A DNA stretch of 64,000 bases from Paraburkholderia bryophila (lineage in GTDB: Bacteria; Pseudomonadota; Gammaproteobacteria; Burkholderiales; Burkholderiaceae): positions 4,650,001 to 4,714,000 of the forward strand of contig NZ_JACCAS010000001.1 of the NCBI RefSeq assembly GCF_013409255.1. Reading direction: 5' to 3'. Within the stretch, counting starts at the first letter, position 1. Every line of letters begins with the position of its first letter. Of the stretch, positions 18,640 to 27,506 are shown in pieces. Both the position numbers and the translations under genes were made by a program. Under the pieces are notes generated by a model. The model was not told the origin of the DNA and searched no databases. It saw only the letters and a program-made list of their open reading frames with translations.

Positions 18640-20142
18640 ATGAAATCCATCGCAGCGGTTGCTGTCGCAACCTGCCTGATGTTGTCCGCCTGTGGCGGCG
18701 ACGACGTGTCCAACTCAACGGGCGGTTCCGCGTCGGGGTCGACCGGCACAACCTCGACGCCGGGTACGCCGTCCAATCCGTCGGGCGGCGCCAGCGTCAA
18801 GGCGGGTTGGTCGGCGGCCGCCGCGGTGGACGGCAAAGGCCCGGAGTTTTCTCCGGCCGTGACCGTCGATGCGCAAGGCAATGCGCTCGCCCTGTGGATG
18901 ACGAACGGCCCGAATGGCTCCCTCGGCAACGAGATATGGTCGAGCCGCTACGTGCCCGGCACCGGCTGGTCGACGCCGACCCGCGTCGACACCACCGACG
19001 GCACCTACGCCATGAACGCGCCCGGCACCAGCGCGCCGGTGCTGGTCGGCAGTGCCGATGGTCATGCGGTGGCGCTGTGGCAACAGTTCCTCGCGGGCGT
19101 CGGGTACGGGCTGTGGGCGCGGCCTTACGATCCGGCGAGCGGATGGGGCACGGCCGTGGAGTTGTCCCCGAACGAGACCAGCTACGCCTGGACGGCGGGG
19201 ATCGACGGGAAGGGCAATGCGATCGTGGCCTGGCAGCAGCAAACCGATGTGGCCAGTACGCGCGTTTTCACGAGCCGCTATACCGTCGGCGGCACGTGGT
19301 CGTCGCCCGAGCAGATCGTGCAGCCGGTGCAGACCGGTCCTGGCGCGATCACGGGCGTCGGCGGACAAGGTATCGACAATGTCGAGCTGAATCTCTCGGT
19401 CACGTCGTCGGGCAATGCGGTACTCGCATGGCGGCAGAAAGACAACACGCAATCGGCGTTGTGGGCGACGACCTACGACGTGACCCACGGTTGGGCCAAC
19501 GCGAATCCGGTGGTGCTCGAACCGAATGGCGCGGCAAGCCGCTCGGTCTTCGCGCCGGCCGCCGGCATGGATGCGAAAGGCAACCTCGTGCTGGTCTGGG
19601 GCGAGGTCGATATCGACAGTAACGGGCCGCACACCACCACGATGTTCGAGCGCTATCTCGCCGGTTCGGGCTGGCAGGCCCCGCAGCCGGTGGCCCCGTT
19701 CATCGGCACAACGGACACCGGCTACTACCCGCAACTGGCCGTGAATGACCAGGGCCTCGCGGCGGTGACGTGGATCCGTCCGGACGGCACCTTGCAGGCC
19801 AGTGCGACCGATGCGAACGGCGTCTGGGGGCCGACGCAACAACTGACCGCGCAGGTATACCAGTTGAACGCGCGGCAGCCGGAGATCGTCATGGACGCCG
19901 CGGGCAATGTGACGGTGGCCTGGCAGGATGTGAGCACGTCGAATTCCACGGACCTCCTCACCAACCGCTATGCGAACGGTGCATGGGGCAAGGCCACGCT
20001 CTTCGGTCAGCAGCCGCAGGACGCGACCTGGCCCGCGATTGCGGTCAACGCATCGGGTGTGATGGCGCTCGTCTGGGAACTGTACAAGGACAGCACCGTC
20101 GGCAATGTCTTGCAGGCGAGCTTTTATACGTCGGGTTCGTAA
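18640..20142 (+). CDS. Lipoprotein with eight propeller-like repeats
   Basis: A 500-residue protein that starts MKSIAAVAVATCLMLSACGG, a lipoprotein signal with lipobox LSAC; no Asp follows the Cys, so outer-membrane sorting is expected. A Ser/Gly/Thr linker of about 40 residues comes next. The rest is eight repeats of about 55-65 residues with the core (V/I)xxDxxGNAxxxW, for example VDAQGNALALW, IDGKGNAIVAW, MDAKGNLVLVW, MDAAGNVTVAW, each followed by xxSRYxxGxGW. The first GW segment (AGWSAAAAV) could close the last unit, as in a circular beta-propeller. A GGGGA ribosome site precedes the ATG. First gene of a run of four envelope genes. Ligand unknown; no catalytic motif seen. Confidence 0.8.
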   Translation: MKSIAAVAVATCLMLSACGGDDVSNSTGGSASGSTGTTSTPGTPSNPSGGASVKAGWSAAAAVDGKGPEFSPAVTVDAQGNALALWMTNGPNGSLGNEIWSSRYVPGTGWSTPTRVDTTDGTYAMNAPGTSAPVLVGSADGHAVALWQQFLAGVGYGLWARPYDPASGWGTAVELSPNETSYAWTAGIDGKGNAIVAWQQQTDVASTRVFTSRYTVGGTWSSPEQIVQPVQTGPGAITGVGGQGIDNVELNLSVTSSGNAVLAWRQKDNTQSALWATTYDVTHGWANANPVVLEPNGAASRSVFAPAAGMDAKGNLVLVWGEVDIDSNGPHTTTMFERYLAGSGWQAPQPVAPFIGTTDTGYYPQLAVNDQGLAAVTWIRPDGTLQASATDANGVWGPTQQLTAQVYQLNARQPEIVMDAAGNVTVAWQDVSTSNSTDLLTNRYANGAWGKATLFGQQPQDATWPAIAVNASGVMALVWELYKDSTVGNVLQASFYTSGS

Positions 20143-20219
20143 TCCGCCTTATCGCGACGCAGCGTGAGATCGCTCGTCGAGCCAATCAACAAGAAACAGG
20201 AAAAAACGGGAACAAGGAA

Positions 20220-20537
20220 ATGGACCTTCACAAAGCAATCGGGCGCGCGGCGATGATCGCTGCCGGCGGTCTGATCCTGTCGGCCTGCGGCACCACGCAG
20301 ATGAACATGATCAATGTCCAGAACTCGACCGCGAAGACGCTGGGGCTCGGGTCGTCGGACGAGATCACGATCGACAATATCCAGTACGGGCAAAAGAACG
20401 CGCTCGGTGGGCAGGAGGTGAAGTACGACGCGACGACCGGCAAAGGACGGCACTTTGCGTGCACGGTCTTCATGATTCCGGGACTCACGCCGATCAATCC
20501 GGCCACCTACAACGACTGGGAATGTCATCCACGGTGA
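20220..20537 (+). CDS. Small lipoprotein, unknown function
   Basis: 105 residues with the signal MDLHKAIGRAAMIAAGGLILSACG; lipobox LSAC, mature Cys24 followed by GTT. The mature part (about 80 residues) has a Cys in HFACTVFMIPGL and another near the end (NDWECHP), which could form a disulfide. I do not recognise a family. AAGGA lies before the ATG. It is 77 bp after the propeller lipoprotein and 16 bp before the next lipoprotein, so probably in one transcript. Confidence 0.75.
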   Translation: MDLHKAIGRAAMIAAGGLILSACGTTQMNMINVQNSTAKTLGLGSSDEITIDNIQYGQKNALGGQEVKYDATTGKGRHFACTVFMIPGLTPINPATYNDWECHPR

Positions 20538-20553
20538 TGACAGGGAGCGCAAG

Positions 20554-21102
20554 ATGAAAGCGACAGCAAACCGTTGTCTCTCAGCTTTGTTCCTCGCAAC
20601 CGCTTTGGCGGGGTGTATGGTGTCGCCGCAAAACCGGACCACGGTCGGCGCGCGATCCGATGCGCCGCTGACCACGGCCGACTGGGCCAAGGTGATCGAA
20701 ATTGATCGCGCATCAGTGCGGGCGGGTCAGTTGCCGAAAGAGGTGATCCAATACGATCTTCAGATAGAAAAGATGATTCCGGAGAGCCAGGAAATCCTGG
20801 CCTCTCACGATCAGGCCAAGGCGCACGCCTGGGCGAAAAAAATGAATGCTATCGTCGAAGCGAGAAACAAGGCCACGGAACAGTTCGCGACCAAAGCAAT
20901 CGCCAGGAACAATGCCATCGCCAACGCGTTCGGCAATGGAAAGCCTGATCCTTGCCTATCGCCCATGGGCAAGAACACGTGTACAGCGTCGCCGGCTCGA
21001 CAAGCGGATAGCGTCAATTACTCGGTCGGTCCTGGCGGCTTAGGGGCAACTATCGGTCATTACACCGTGGGGCCTGGCGGCATCGGGGCTGGCGGCTTCT
21101 GA
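20554..21102 (+). CDS. Lipoprotein with helical middle and glycine-rich tail
   Basis: 182 residues; signal MKATANRCLSALFLATALAGC with lipobox LAGC. The middle (about 60-130) is charged, Ala-rich and probably helical (SHDQAKAHAWAKKMNAIVEA and on). Two Cys lie near 140-150 (DPCLSPMGKNTC). The tail holds an imperfect repeat, YSVGPGGLGATIG then YTVGPGGIGAGG. I know no family for it. A GGGAG ribosome site precedes the start. Third of four co-directional envelope genes. Confidence 0.75.
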   Translation: MKATANRCLSALFLATALAGCMVSPQNRTTVGARSDAPLTTADWAKVIEIDRASVRAGQLPKEVIQYDLQIEKMIPESQEILASHDQAKAHAWAKKMNAIVEARNKATEQFATKAIARNNAIANAFGNGKPDPCLSPMGKNTCTASPARQADSVNYSVGPGGLGATIGHYTVGPGGIGAGGF

Positions 21103-21204
21103 TCCTGGACGAGAGTTGCAGCCGGTTGAAACTGACGCATGCGTGCGTTGCACTGACGATGCCAATCTGAAGTTGGCTTTCATGACGATCAGGGGAGAGC
21201 AACC

Positions 21205-22410
21205 ATGCGTCTCGTACGTTTGGCGCTACTTGGATTAGGTGGTTTTGTCGCCGGTTCTGCATTCGCCTACACAGCTCCTCAAACCCAGGTGTTTCCGCTT
21301 TCGATCGTCGATAACCGCCCCTTCATTGCGGCGACGGTCGATGGAAAAGGCCCGTTCTCTTTCATCCTGGACACGGGATCGTCCAGTTCGACGGTCAGCA
21401 CTGCGTTGGCGGCACAACTGAAGCTTGCCCCCACGGATGCCGGGACGGGAACGGGCGCCGGCGAGCAGCAACTCTCTTTCAGGATCGTTCACGTGAACGA
21501 TCTGAGCGTGGGTTCGTTCTCAGTCGGCGCTTTGGACATCCCGACGATGGACACGTCCCAACTCGCCCGCGCGATTGGATTTCAGCATGTCGACGGTGTG
21601 CTTGGGACGGAAATATTCCACCAATGCGTCCTGACGCTGGATGCCGCGCGAGGCCAGGTGACGCTCCAGGAAGAGGATCAATTCAGGCCGGCAGCGGACG
21701 CAATCCCGATTCCGTTTTCTCTGGACGAGAACGACATGCCGGTCATCAAAGCGTCGGTCGCAGGTATCGCCGCCATGTTTCAGATCGATACCGGTGACCG
21801 GTTCAGTCTGACGCTGTTCGGTGACTTCTGGCGGGCGCATCGCTTGGACCAGCAAATGGGGGCGACCATCGAAGCCATGACCGGGTACGGCGGTGGCGGG
21901 CCGATTCGCGGTAGGGTCGGGCGCTCAGCGGGCTTTTCGATCGGCGATCTTGCCGTGCCGGCACCTGTCACGCGTCTCTCGCTTCAGAAGGCCGGCGCTT
22001 TTACCCGGGCCGATCGGGCGGGGAGCATCGGCATGGGCATCCTGAAGCGATTTACGGTCTCTTTCGATTATGGTCATCGTGTGATGTGGCTGTCGAAGAG
22101 TGCCGAATTCGATGCGCCAGATCTTTATGATCGAAGTGGCATGTGGTTAGGTCTCTCTCAACCACGAGGGCTTCGGGTCATGGATGTGACGGCGAACGGA
22201 CCTGCGGCAAAAGCAGGGATCCGGGTCGGTGACGTTATTGTCAAAGTGGGCGCTCTTCCCGCCGAGGCCGCGACCTTATTCAGGATACGAGCCATGCTTC
22301 AACAGCCGCGCAGGCTGACCGTTCCCATCCTCGTGAGCAGAACGGGCGGCGATCAGCCAATCCGTCTTGTCCTTCAGGATCTGATACCGCCCTCGCAGCG
22401 TAAGCTGTAG
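21205..22410 (+). CDS. Secreted two-lobed aspartic protease with C-terminal PDZ domain
   Basis: 401 residues. The signal peptide MRLVRLALLGLGGFVAGSAFA suggests periplasmic or surface location. Two retropepsin-like halves are visible: first FILDTGSSSSTVS (catalytic Asp56) with GVLGTEIF as the hydrophobic-Gly motif, second FQIDTGDRFSLTLF (Asp185) with GSIGMGILKRF. Two DTG motifs in one chain give a pepsin-like active site without dimerisation. Residues about 315-395 (VMDVTANGPAAKAGIRVGDV) are a PDZ domain, which commonly binds C-terminal peptides. GGGGAG precedes the ATG. It follows three lipoproteins with 102 bp spacing. Substrate unknown. Confidence 0.85.
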   Translation: MRLVRLALLGLGGFVAGSAFAYTAPQTQVFPLSIVDNRPFIAATVDGKGPFSFILDTGSSSSTVSTALAAQLKLAPTDAGTGTGAGEQQLSFRIVHVNDLSVGSFSVGALDIPTMDTSQLARAIGFQHVDGVLGTEIFHQCVLTLDAARGQVTLQEEDQFRPAADAIPIPFSLDENDMPVIKASVAGIAAMFQIDTGDRFSLTLFGDFWRAHRLDQQMGATIEAMTGYGGGGPIRGRVGRSAGFSIGDLAVPAPVTRLSLQKAGAFTRADRAGSIGMGILKRFTVSFDYGHRVMWLSKSAEFDAPDLYDRSGMWLGLSQPRGLRVMDVTANGPAAKAGIRVGDVIVKVGALPAEAATLFRIRAMLQQPRRLTVPILVSRTGGDQPIRLVLQDLIPPSQRKL

Positions 22411-22447
22411 AACGTACCCCGGATCAGAAAGACGCGGACAACCTGCC

Positions 22448-22488
22448 GCCGGGCTGCGGGCGCTATCGGCCCGCAGCCCGGCAGTTTT
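22448..22488. terminator. Hairpin terminator between aspartic protease and porin genes
   Basis: A 14-bp perfect stem (22448-22461 with 22469-22482) with a 7-nt loop, followed on the + strand by AGTTTT. It serves the rightward protease gene and probably also the convergent porin gene. Confidence 0.8.
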
Positions 22489-22495
22489 GCGCGAC

Positions 22496-23683
22496 TCAGA
22501 ACGCGTGCCGCAACCCCACCATCCCGACAAACTGCGAGGGCCCCGACGACGGCGTCGTATTCTGCGAATCGCCCACCACCGCCACCGCGTCGGTGATCGT
22601 CGTGCCCGTGGTGCCGGCCGCGATCAGCGTCTTGCCCTGCGCGTGCTGATACGCCTCCAGCGCGTAGATCGTGGTGCGCGTCGACAGGTTATACGTCTGC
22701 TCCAGCGAAATCTGGTGATAGCGCGCCGGGTCGCTCATGCCGTTCGACTTGCTGGCGCTCGTGTAGCTATATCCCGCGCCGATCGTCACGGCCGGCGCGA
22801 CCCGGTAAGTCGAAATCACGCCATACGTGTTGAACACGGCCTCGCCGGTGAACAATGAACCCGAGCCCGGCGCGTATTGCACGTTCGAGTAGTTGATCCC
22901 GATCATCAGGTCTTTCAGCGTGTAGCGTGCCGCCGCGGCGAACAGTTGTGAGCTGCGCGCCGTCGCATAGCCGCTATTCACCGGCGAGTTATCGGCGAAG
23001 GTGCCGAGCGCGCCGCTCGTCGCAATGTCCTTCAGCTTCACGTAGCCCGCCGCCACCGCGAACGGCTGGTAGTCGTAGCGAATCGCCGCGCTGAATTGAC
23101 TGCCGCTGGCGACGCTGCCCGGCACGCCTCCCAGCCCGTATTGCGCGCTGAACTGCAGGCCCGCGAGCGTCGGCGACAGATAGGTGACTGAGTTGTTCAG
23201 ACGCAGCGTGGTGTCGAGCGCGTCGACGTCGCCCGGGTGCGCGCCGGTCGCACCGGTCAGCACGCCGGTCGGTCCGAGTGCGCCGACCATCTGGAAGTAG
23301 GGCGTGTACTGGCGGCCGAGCGTCACCGTCCCGTAGCGGTCGTTGCTGAGGCCCACGTACGCCTGTCGATTGAACATGTAGCCCGCGCTGCTCTGCGCGC
23401 CGGTCAGTGAATTGAAGCCGCTTTCCAGCCGGAAAATCGCCTTGGTGCCGGCGCCGAGATCTTCCGAACCGAGCAGGCCGAACTTGCTCGCCTGCAGATT
23501 GCCCTGGCTCATATAGAAGTTCGAGTGACCGCGCTGGTTGCTCGAATAGGCGAACGCGTTATCGACGACGCCGTACAGCGTCACGCTGCTTTGCGCCGAC
23601 GCGCCGGCCGACAGCAGGGCGCCCGCTAACGGCAGGCACGAGAGGGCGAGTGCGCGGGTGCGCGGGTGCTTGAGTGACTTCAT
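22496..23683 (-). CDS. Gram-negative trimeric porin
   Basis: 395 residues with signal peptide (MKSLKHPRTRALALSCLPLA to GASAQ). The mature start SSVTLYGVVDNAFAYSS and the segment SKFGLLGSEDLGAGTKAIFR are hallmarks of betaproteobacterial general porins (OmpC-like, 16-strand barrel); the protein ends in GMVGLRHAF, with the terminal Phe needed for barrel assembly. It is last in a leftward series after the MFS and GH31 genes (84 bp gap), so it may admit the glycoside used there. Such porins are numerous in these genomes and selectivity cannot be read from sequence. Confidence 0.92.
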   Translation of the reverse strand: MKSLKHPRTRALALSCLPLAGALLSAGASAQSSVTLYGVVDNAFAYSSNQRGHSNFYMSQGNLQASKFGLLGSEDLGAGTKAIFRLESGFNSLTGAQSSAGYMFNRQAYVGLSNDRYGTVTLGRQYTPYFQMVGALGPTGVLTGATGAHPGDVDALDTTLRLNNSVTYLSPTLAGLQFSAQYGLGGVPGSVASGSQFSAAIRYDYQPFAVAAGYVKLKDIATSGALGTFADNSPVNSGYATARSSQLFAAAARYTLKDLMIGINYSNVQYAPGSGSLFTGEAVFNTYGVISTYRVAPAVTIGAGYSYTSASKSNGMSDPARYHQISLEQTYNLSTRTTIYALEAYQHAQGKTLIAAGTTGTTITDAVAVVGDSQNTTPSSGPSQFVGMVGLRHAF

Positions 23684-23767
23684 GGCTTGCAGGTCTCCTG
23701 ATGGGTCTGTGTTCGTTGCTCTGCGGGGCTGGGTTTTGTGTGTGCTCGGTGCGAACTCAGTGCGAAC

Positions 23768-26200
23768 TCAGTGCGGGATCGAAATCGTCACGCAGCGCCA
23801 GCCGTCCGCCGTGTGATCGGCCACGAGCGTTGCGTGGGTCGACGCGGCGCAGACGATCGCGCGCGCTTCGCTCATCGGCACGAAGACGCGGACTTGCGAC
23901 TGCGCTTGCGACATCCATCCCTCGCGTTCGATCGCCACCTGCAGCGTGTTCGCGTCGCCCGTCAGCGTGACGTGCCAGCGGCCTTGCGCGCCGTCGCGCC
24001 ATGCTTCGCTTTCGCCGTCGTCCTCGATGCAGCCGCCGCGCGCGATGCCGGCGCCGGCGGGCGGCACGGCGATAAACGCGCGCTCATCGGCGGCGTGGCC
24101 GAAGTGCTGTTCCGCGACGTTCAGCGGAATCACACAGCCTTCGCGCAGCAAGACCACCGGTTGCTCGAACGGCGCGGGCAACGTCACCGTGCGGCCGCCA
24201 TCGAAGCGCTCGCCGCTCCAGTACGACACCCAGCGCGCGCCGTCAGGCAAATACACGTCGCGCGTGGTCTGGCCGGCTTCGACCACCGGCGCGACCAGCA
24301 TCTGCGAACCGAGCATCATGTCATCGCCATCTACCAGACAGCGCGGATCGTGCGGAAACTCGGCGAACAACGGCCGCAGCACCGGCTCGTACGCGCTATG
24401 CGATTGCCACAGCAACTCGTACAGATACGGAATCAGGCGGTAGCGCAGTTTGATCAGCGCGGCGACCTGCTGCGTGACCTCGGGATGCATCCACGGTTCG
24501 TTGACGGTACCGTCGTCGTTCCATGAGTGAATGCTGAAGCGCGGCAGGAAAATGCCGAACGCGACCCAACGCGCGAACAACTCCGGACCCGGCGCGGGGC
24601 CCGAGAAACCGCCAATGTCGTGACCGCTGTTCGACACGCCGGACATCGCAAGGCCGAGGCCCATCTTCAGATTGAAGCGCAGCGTTTCCCACGACGTGTA
24701 GTTGTCGCCCGACCACGTCTGCACATAACGATGCATGCCGACGCCGCCCGCGCGCGACACGAGAAACGGCCGCCGCTCGGGCGCATGTTCGCGCTGCGCG
24801 TCGTGCGACGCGCGCATCATCAGTTGCGTTTGCAGCACCTTGGCCTGATGCGCCGGATACGCGTGGCCGAAGCCGTGCGCGATTGCGTCGGGCGACCAGA
24901 TTTCGAATTCGTTGTTGTCGTTCCACGTCGCAGCGATGCCGTGTTTCAGCAGGCTGTCTTTCACGCGCGACTTCCACCAGTCGATCGTGTCGGGATTCGT
25001 GAAATCCAGGTACGCGCCGACCTCGTCCCAGAACTGCACCCACGCCGGATCGCCGTCGCGCGATTCGATCAGCAGACCGTCGCGCGCGGCTTCCTCGAAT
25101 GCCGGATGATCCTGCAGCAGGCACGGTTTGATGTTCGCGCACAGACGCACGCCATGGTCGAGATAGCTCTGCACGAAGCCGTCGATGTCGGGAAACTTCT
25201 CGTGATTCCAGTTGAACACGTAGCGCTTCGCGCCGATCGACGTATAGCCCGACGACAGATGAAACGAATCGCACAGCACGTCGTGCTCGCGACATTGCGC
25301 GATAAATTCGCCCATGCGTTGCTGCGCGTCGGGTGCGTCGGTGTAGGTCATCGTCGAGCCGGAGTAGCCGAGGCCCCATTTCGGCAGCCACGCCGGTCGC
25401 CCGGTCATCCACGTGAAGCGGCGCACCGCGTGCAAAGGCGTGCCGGCCGACGCGATGAAGTAGTAGTCGAGATCGCCATGCTCGGCGACGAAGTGCCGGT
25501 AGTGGCCGTGATAGTTATCGAGCTCGCGGCCCATGTCGAAGCGGCAGTCGGCGAGCGTGTCGTAGAACAGGCCGAATCCTGTCGACGCTTCCGGTTGCCA
25601 TGTCACGTAAAACGGAATGTGCTTGTAGAGCGGGTCGGTGCTGCGCGCGCTGTAGCCCATCGCGTCGATATTGCGCATCTCGTAGCTTTGGTTCGCGCGA
25701 TCGAGCGAGCCGGCCCGTTCGCCGAGACCCACGTAAATCTCGTCCTTGCGCCGCTCGACGTAGTGATAAACGCGCTGGTCCCACCAGCCGAAGTTGTAGG
25801 CCTGGGTTTTGCGGTCGCTCATCACGCGCTGCCACACGCCCTCGTGCAGGATGTCCCACGCGCAGAAGCCGCCGTCGAGCGTGACGGTCAGGCGGATGCG
25901 CGCGGTTTCCACCACGAGCTGCGCGGCGTCGCCCGACACCGCGAACGGCGGCGGCGTGAAGCCGCTCAGGTCGCGGCGCTCGCGGCCTTCGAGCGCGACG
26001 TCGTCCATGCCGGGCGCGATGGCCCAACTGCGCGGGCCGTGCAGCTCGCCGTCCGGCAGCACGAGCACGCGGATGATGTCTTCCGCGAGCACGAACAGCT
26101 CGATCCGACATGGCGTCTGCGCCGTCAGAACAAGATGATTGTCGACATGAGACGACAGCGAAAAACGCGGCGGATGTTTCAGATTCGTCAATGAACGCAT
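23768..26200 (-). CDS. Glycoside hydrolase family 31 (alpha-xylosidase/alpha-glucosidase)
   Basis: 810 residues, no signal peptide, so cytoplasmic. The GH31 barrel runs from about residue 265 to 610. The nucleophile is Asp428 in TWNDNNEFEIW and the acid/base Asp499 in WSGDNYTSWETLR; GHDIGGF and RFSIHSWNDDG are further family signatures. It begins with an N-terminal beta-sandwich (GH31 N domain), and beta domains follow the barrel. Architecture suggests a YicI-like or alpha-glucosidase enzyme; alpha-xyloside versus alpha-glucoside cannot be separated safely. It starts 19 bp after the MFS stop, so the two are co-transcribed. Confidence 0.88.
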   Translation of the reverse strand: MRSLTNLKHPPRFSLSSHVDNHLVLTAQTPCRIELFVLAEDIIRVLVLPDGELHGPRSWAIAPGMDDVALEGRERRDLSGFTPPPFAVSGDAAQLVVETARIRLTVTLDGGFCAWDILHEGVWQRVMSDRKTQAYNFGWWDQRVYHYVERRKDEIYVGLGERAGSLDRANQSYEMRNIDAMGYSARSTDPLYKHIPFYVTWQPEASTGFGLFYDTLADCRFDMGRELDNYHGHYRHFVAEHGDLDYYFIASAGTPLHAVRRFTWMTGRPAWLPKWGLGYSGSTMTYTDAPDAQQRMGEFIAQCREHDVLCDSFHLSSGYTSIGAKRYVFNWNHEKFPDIDGFVQSYLDHGVRLCANIKPCLLQDHPAFEEAARDGLLIESRDGDPAWVQFWDEVGAYLDFTNPDTIDWWKSRVKDSLLKHGIAATWNDNNEFEIWSPDAIAHGFGHAYPAHQAKVLQTQLMMRASHDAQREHAPERRPFLVSRAGGVGMHRYVQTWSGDNYTSWETLRFNLKMGLGLAMSGVSNSGHDIGGFSGPAPGPELFARWVAFGIFLPRFSIHSWNDDGTVNEPWMHPEVTQQVAALIKLRYRLIPYLYELLWQSHSAYEPVLRPLFAEFPHDPRCLVDGDDMMLGSQMLVAPVVEAGQTTRDVYLPDGARWVSYWSGERFDGGRTVTLPAPFEQPVVLLREGCVIPLNVAEQHFGHAADERAFIAVPPAGAGIARGGCIEDDGESEAWRDGAQGRWHVTLTGDANTLQVAIEREGWMSQAQSQVRVFVPMSEARAIVCAASTHATLVADHTADGWRCVTISIPH

Positions 26201-26219
26201 GATGAGTCGTCGAGTAAGG

Positions 26220-27506
26220 TCAGGCGGGGGTGCCGGCGCCCGTGTCGGTTTGCCGCGGACGCGCGTCGCTGGACACGCCGCGCATCAGAATGATCAGCAA
26301 CGTCGCGCCGATCAGGTCGAAAGCGCCGAGGGCGCCGAATAGGGGCGTGTAGCCGATCTTGTCGGCCAGCGCGCCAACCAGCAGCGAGAAGCCGAGGCCG
26401 CCGATCCACGCGGACATGCCGGCGAAACCGGCGACGGTGCCGACTTCGCTGGGATCGAAGACATCGGCGGCGAGCGTGTTGACGAGCGCCGAGATCATCT
26501 GGTGCGCGAAGCCGCCCACACAGAACAGCGCGATCGCTTCATACGGCGACGCGACGAGGCCGATGCAGGCCGGCCCGAGCATCATGAACGCGCCGAGCAC
26601 GACGCCCGCGATCCGCGACCAGATCAGCGGCACGCGCAGATGCTTCATCAGGAACGGCGACAGATAACCGCCGAACAGACCGCCGAGGTCGGCGGCGAGA
26701 AAGGGCAGCCACGCAAACAGCGCGATCTGCTTGAGATCCATATGACGCTGGGTGGCGAGGTACAACGGGATCCAGAAGCTGAACGTCTGCCAGGCCGGTT
26801 CGGCGAAGAAGCGCGCCTGCGCGATCGCCCAGAAGCGGCGCGTGCGCAGCACTTCGCGGATGCTGCGGCGCTGTGTCGTGGCCGGTGTCTGGCCGGTGAC
26901 GATGGTTTCACGCTCTGCCTGGCCGATGCGCGGATGATCGGCCGGGGAGCGGTACAGCAGATACCACGCGGCGGCCCACACAAAGCCGAGCGCGCCGGTC
27001 ACCGCGAAGGCGCTTTGCCAGCCGTAGCGCAGCGACAGGAACACCACGAGCGGCGGCGCGAGCAGCGAGCCGAGCGAGGTGCCCGCGTTGAAATAACCGA
27101 CCGCGACCGATTTCTCGCGATTCGGAAACCACTCGGCGACCACCTTCATGCCGGCGGGAATCGCGACGGCCTCGCTCAGGCCCATCAAACCGCGCAACGC
27201 CGCGAGCGACAGCCAACTGCCGACGAAGCCGTGCAGCACGCCGGTGAGCGACCACAGGCAGGCGAACAGCGCGAAGCCGAGCCGCAAGCCGATCAGGTCG
27301 ATGATCAATCCGCAGATCGGCTGCATGATCGTGTAGCCGATCTGGAACGCGCCGACCACGTAGGAATATTGCTGCGTGCTCATGTGCAGCAGCTTCATCA
27401 ACTCGGGCGCCATCACGCCGAGCGCGTTGCGCGACAGATAGTTGACGATCGTCCCCATACACACGAGGGCGATGATCCACCAGCGCAAACCTATGATTGT
27501 TTTCAA
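26220..27506 (-). CDS. MFS transporter, anion:cation symporter (ExuT-like) family
   Basis: 428 residues with about 12 membrane segments. The start (MKTIIGLRWWIIALVCMGTI) with NYLSRNALGVMAPEL and WFPNREKSVAVGYFNAGTSL are typical of the ACS family that includes hexuronate (ExuT) and galactonate carriers. It probably brings a sugar acid or oligosaccharide into the cytosol for the GH31 enzyme encoded just downstream. First gene of the leftward MFS-GH31-porin unit; a cluster of inverted repeats lies about 240 bp upstream. Confidence 0.85.
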   Translation of the reverse strand: MKTIIGLRWWIIALVCMGTIVNYLSRNALGVMAPELMKLLHMSTQQYSYVVGAFQIGYTIMQPICGLIIDLIGLRLGFALFACLWSLTGVLHGFVGSWLSLAALRGLMGLSEAVAIPAGMKVVAEWFPNREKSVAVGYFNAGTSLGSLLAPPLVVFLSLRYGWQSAFAVTGALGFVWAAAWYLLYRSPADHPRIGQAERETIVTGQTPATTQRRSIREVLRTRRFWAIAQARFFAEPAWQTFSFWIPLYLATQRHMDLKQIALFAWLPFLAADLGGLFGGYLSPFLMKHLRVPLIWSRIAGVVLGAFMMLGPACIGLVASPYEAIALFCVGGFAHQMISALVNTLAADVFDPSEVGTVAGFAGMSAWIGGLGFSLLVGALADKIGYTPLFGALGAFDLIGATLLIILMRGVSSDARPRQTDTGAGTPA

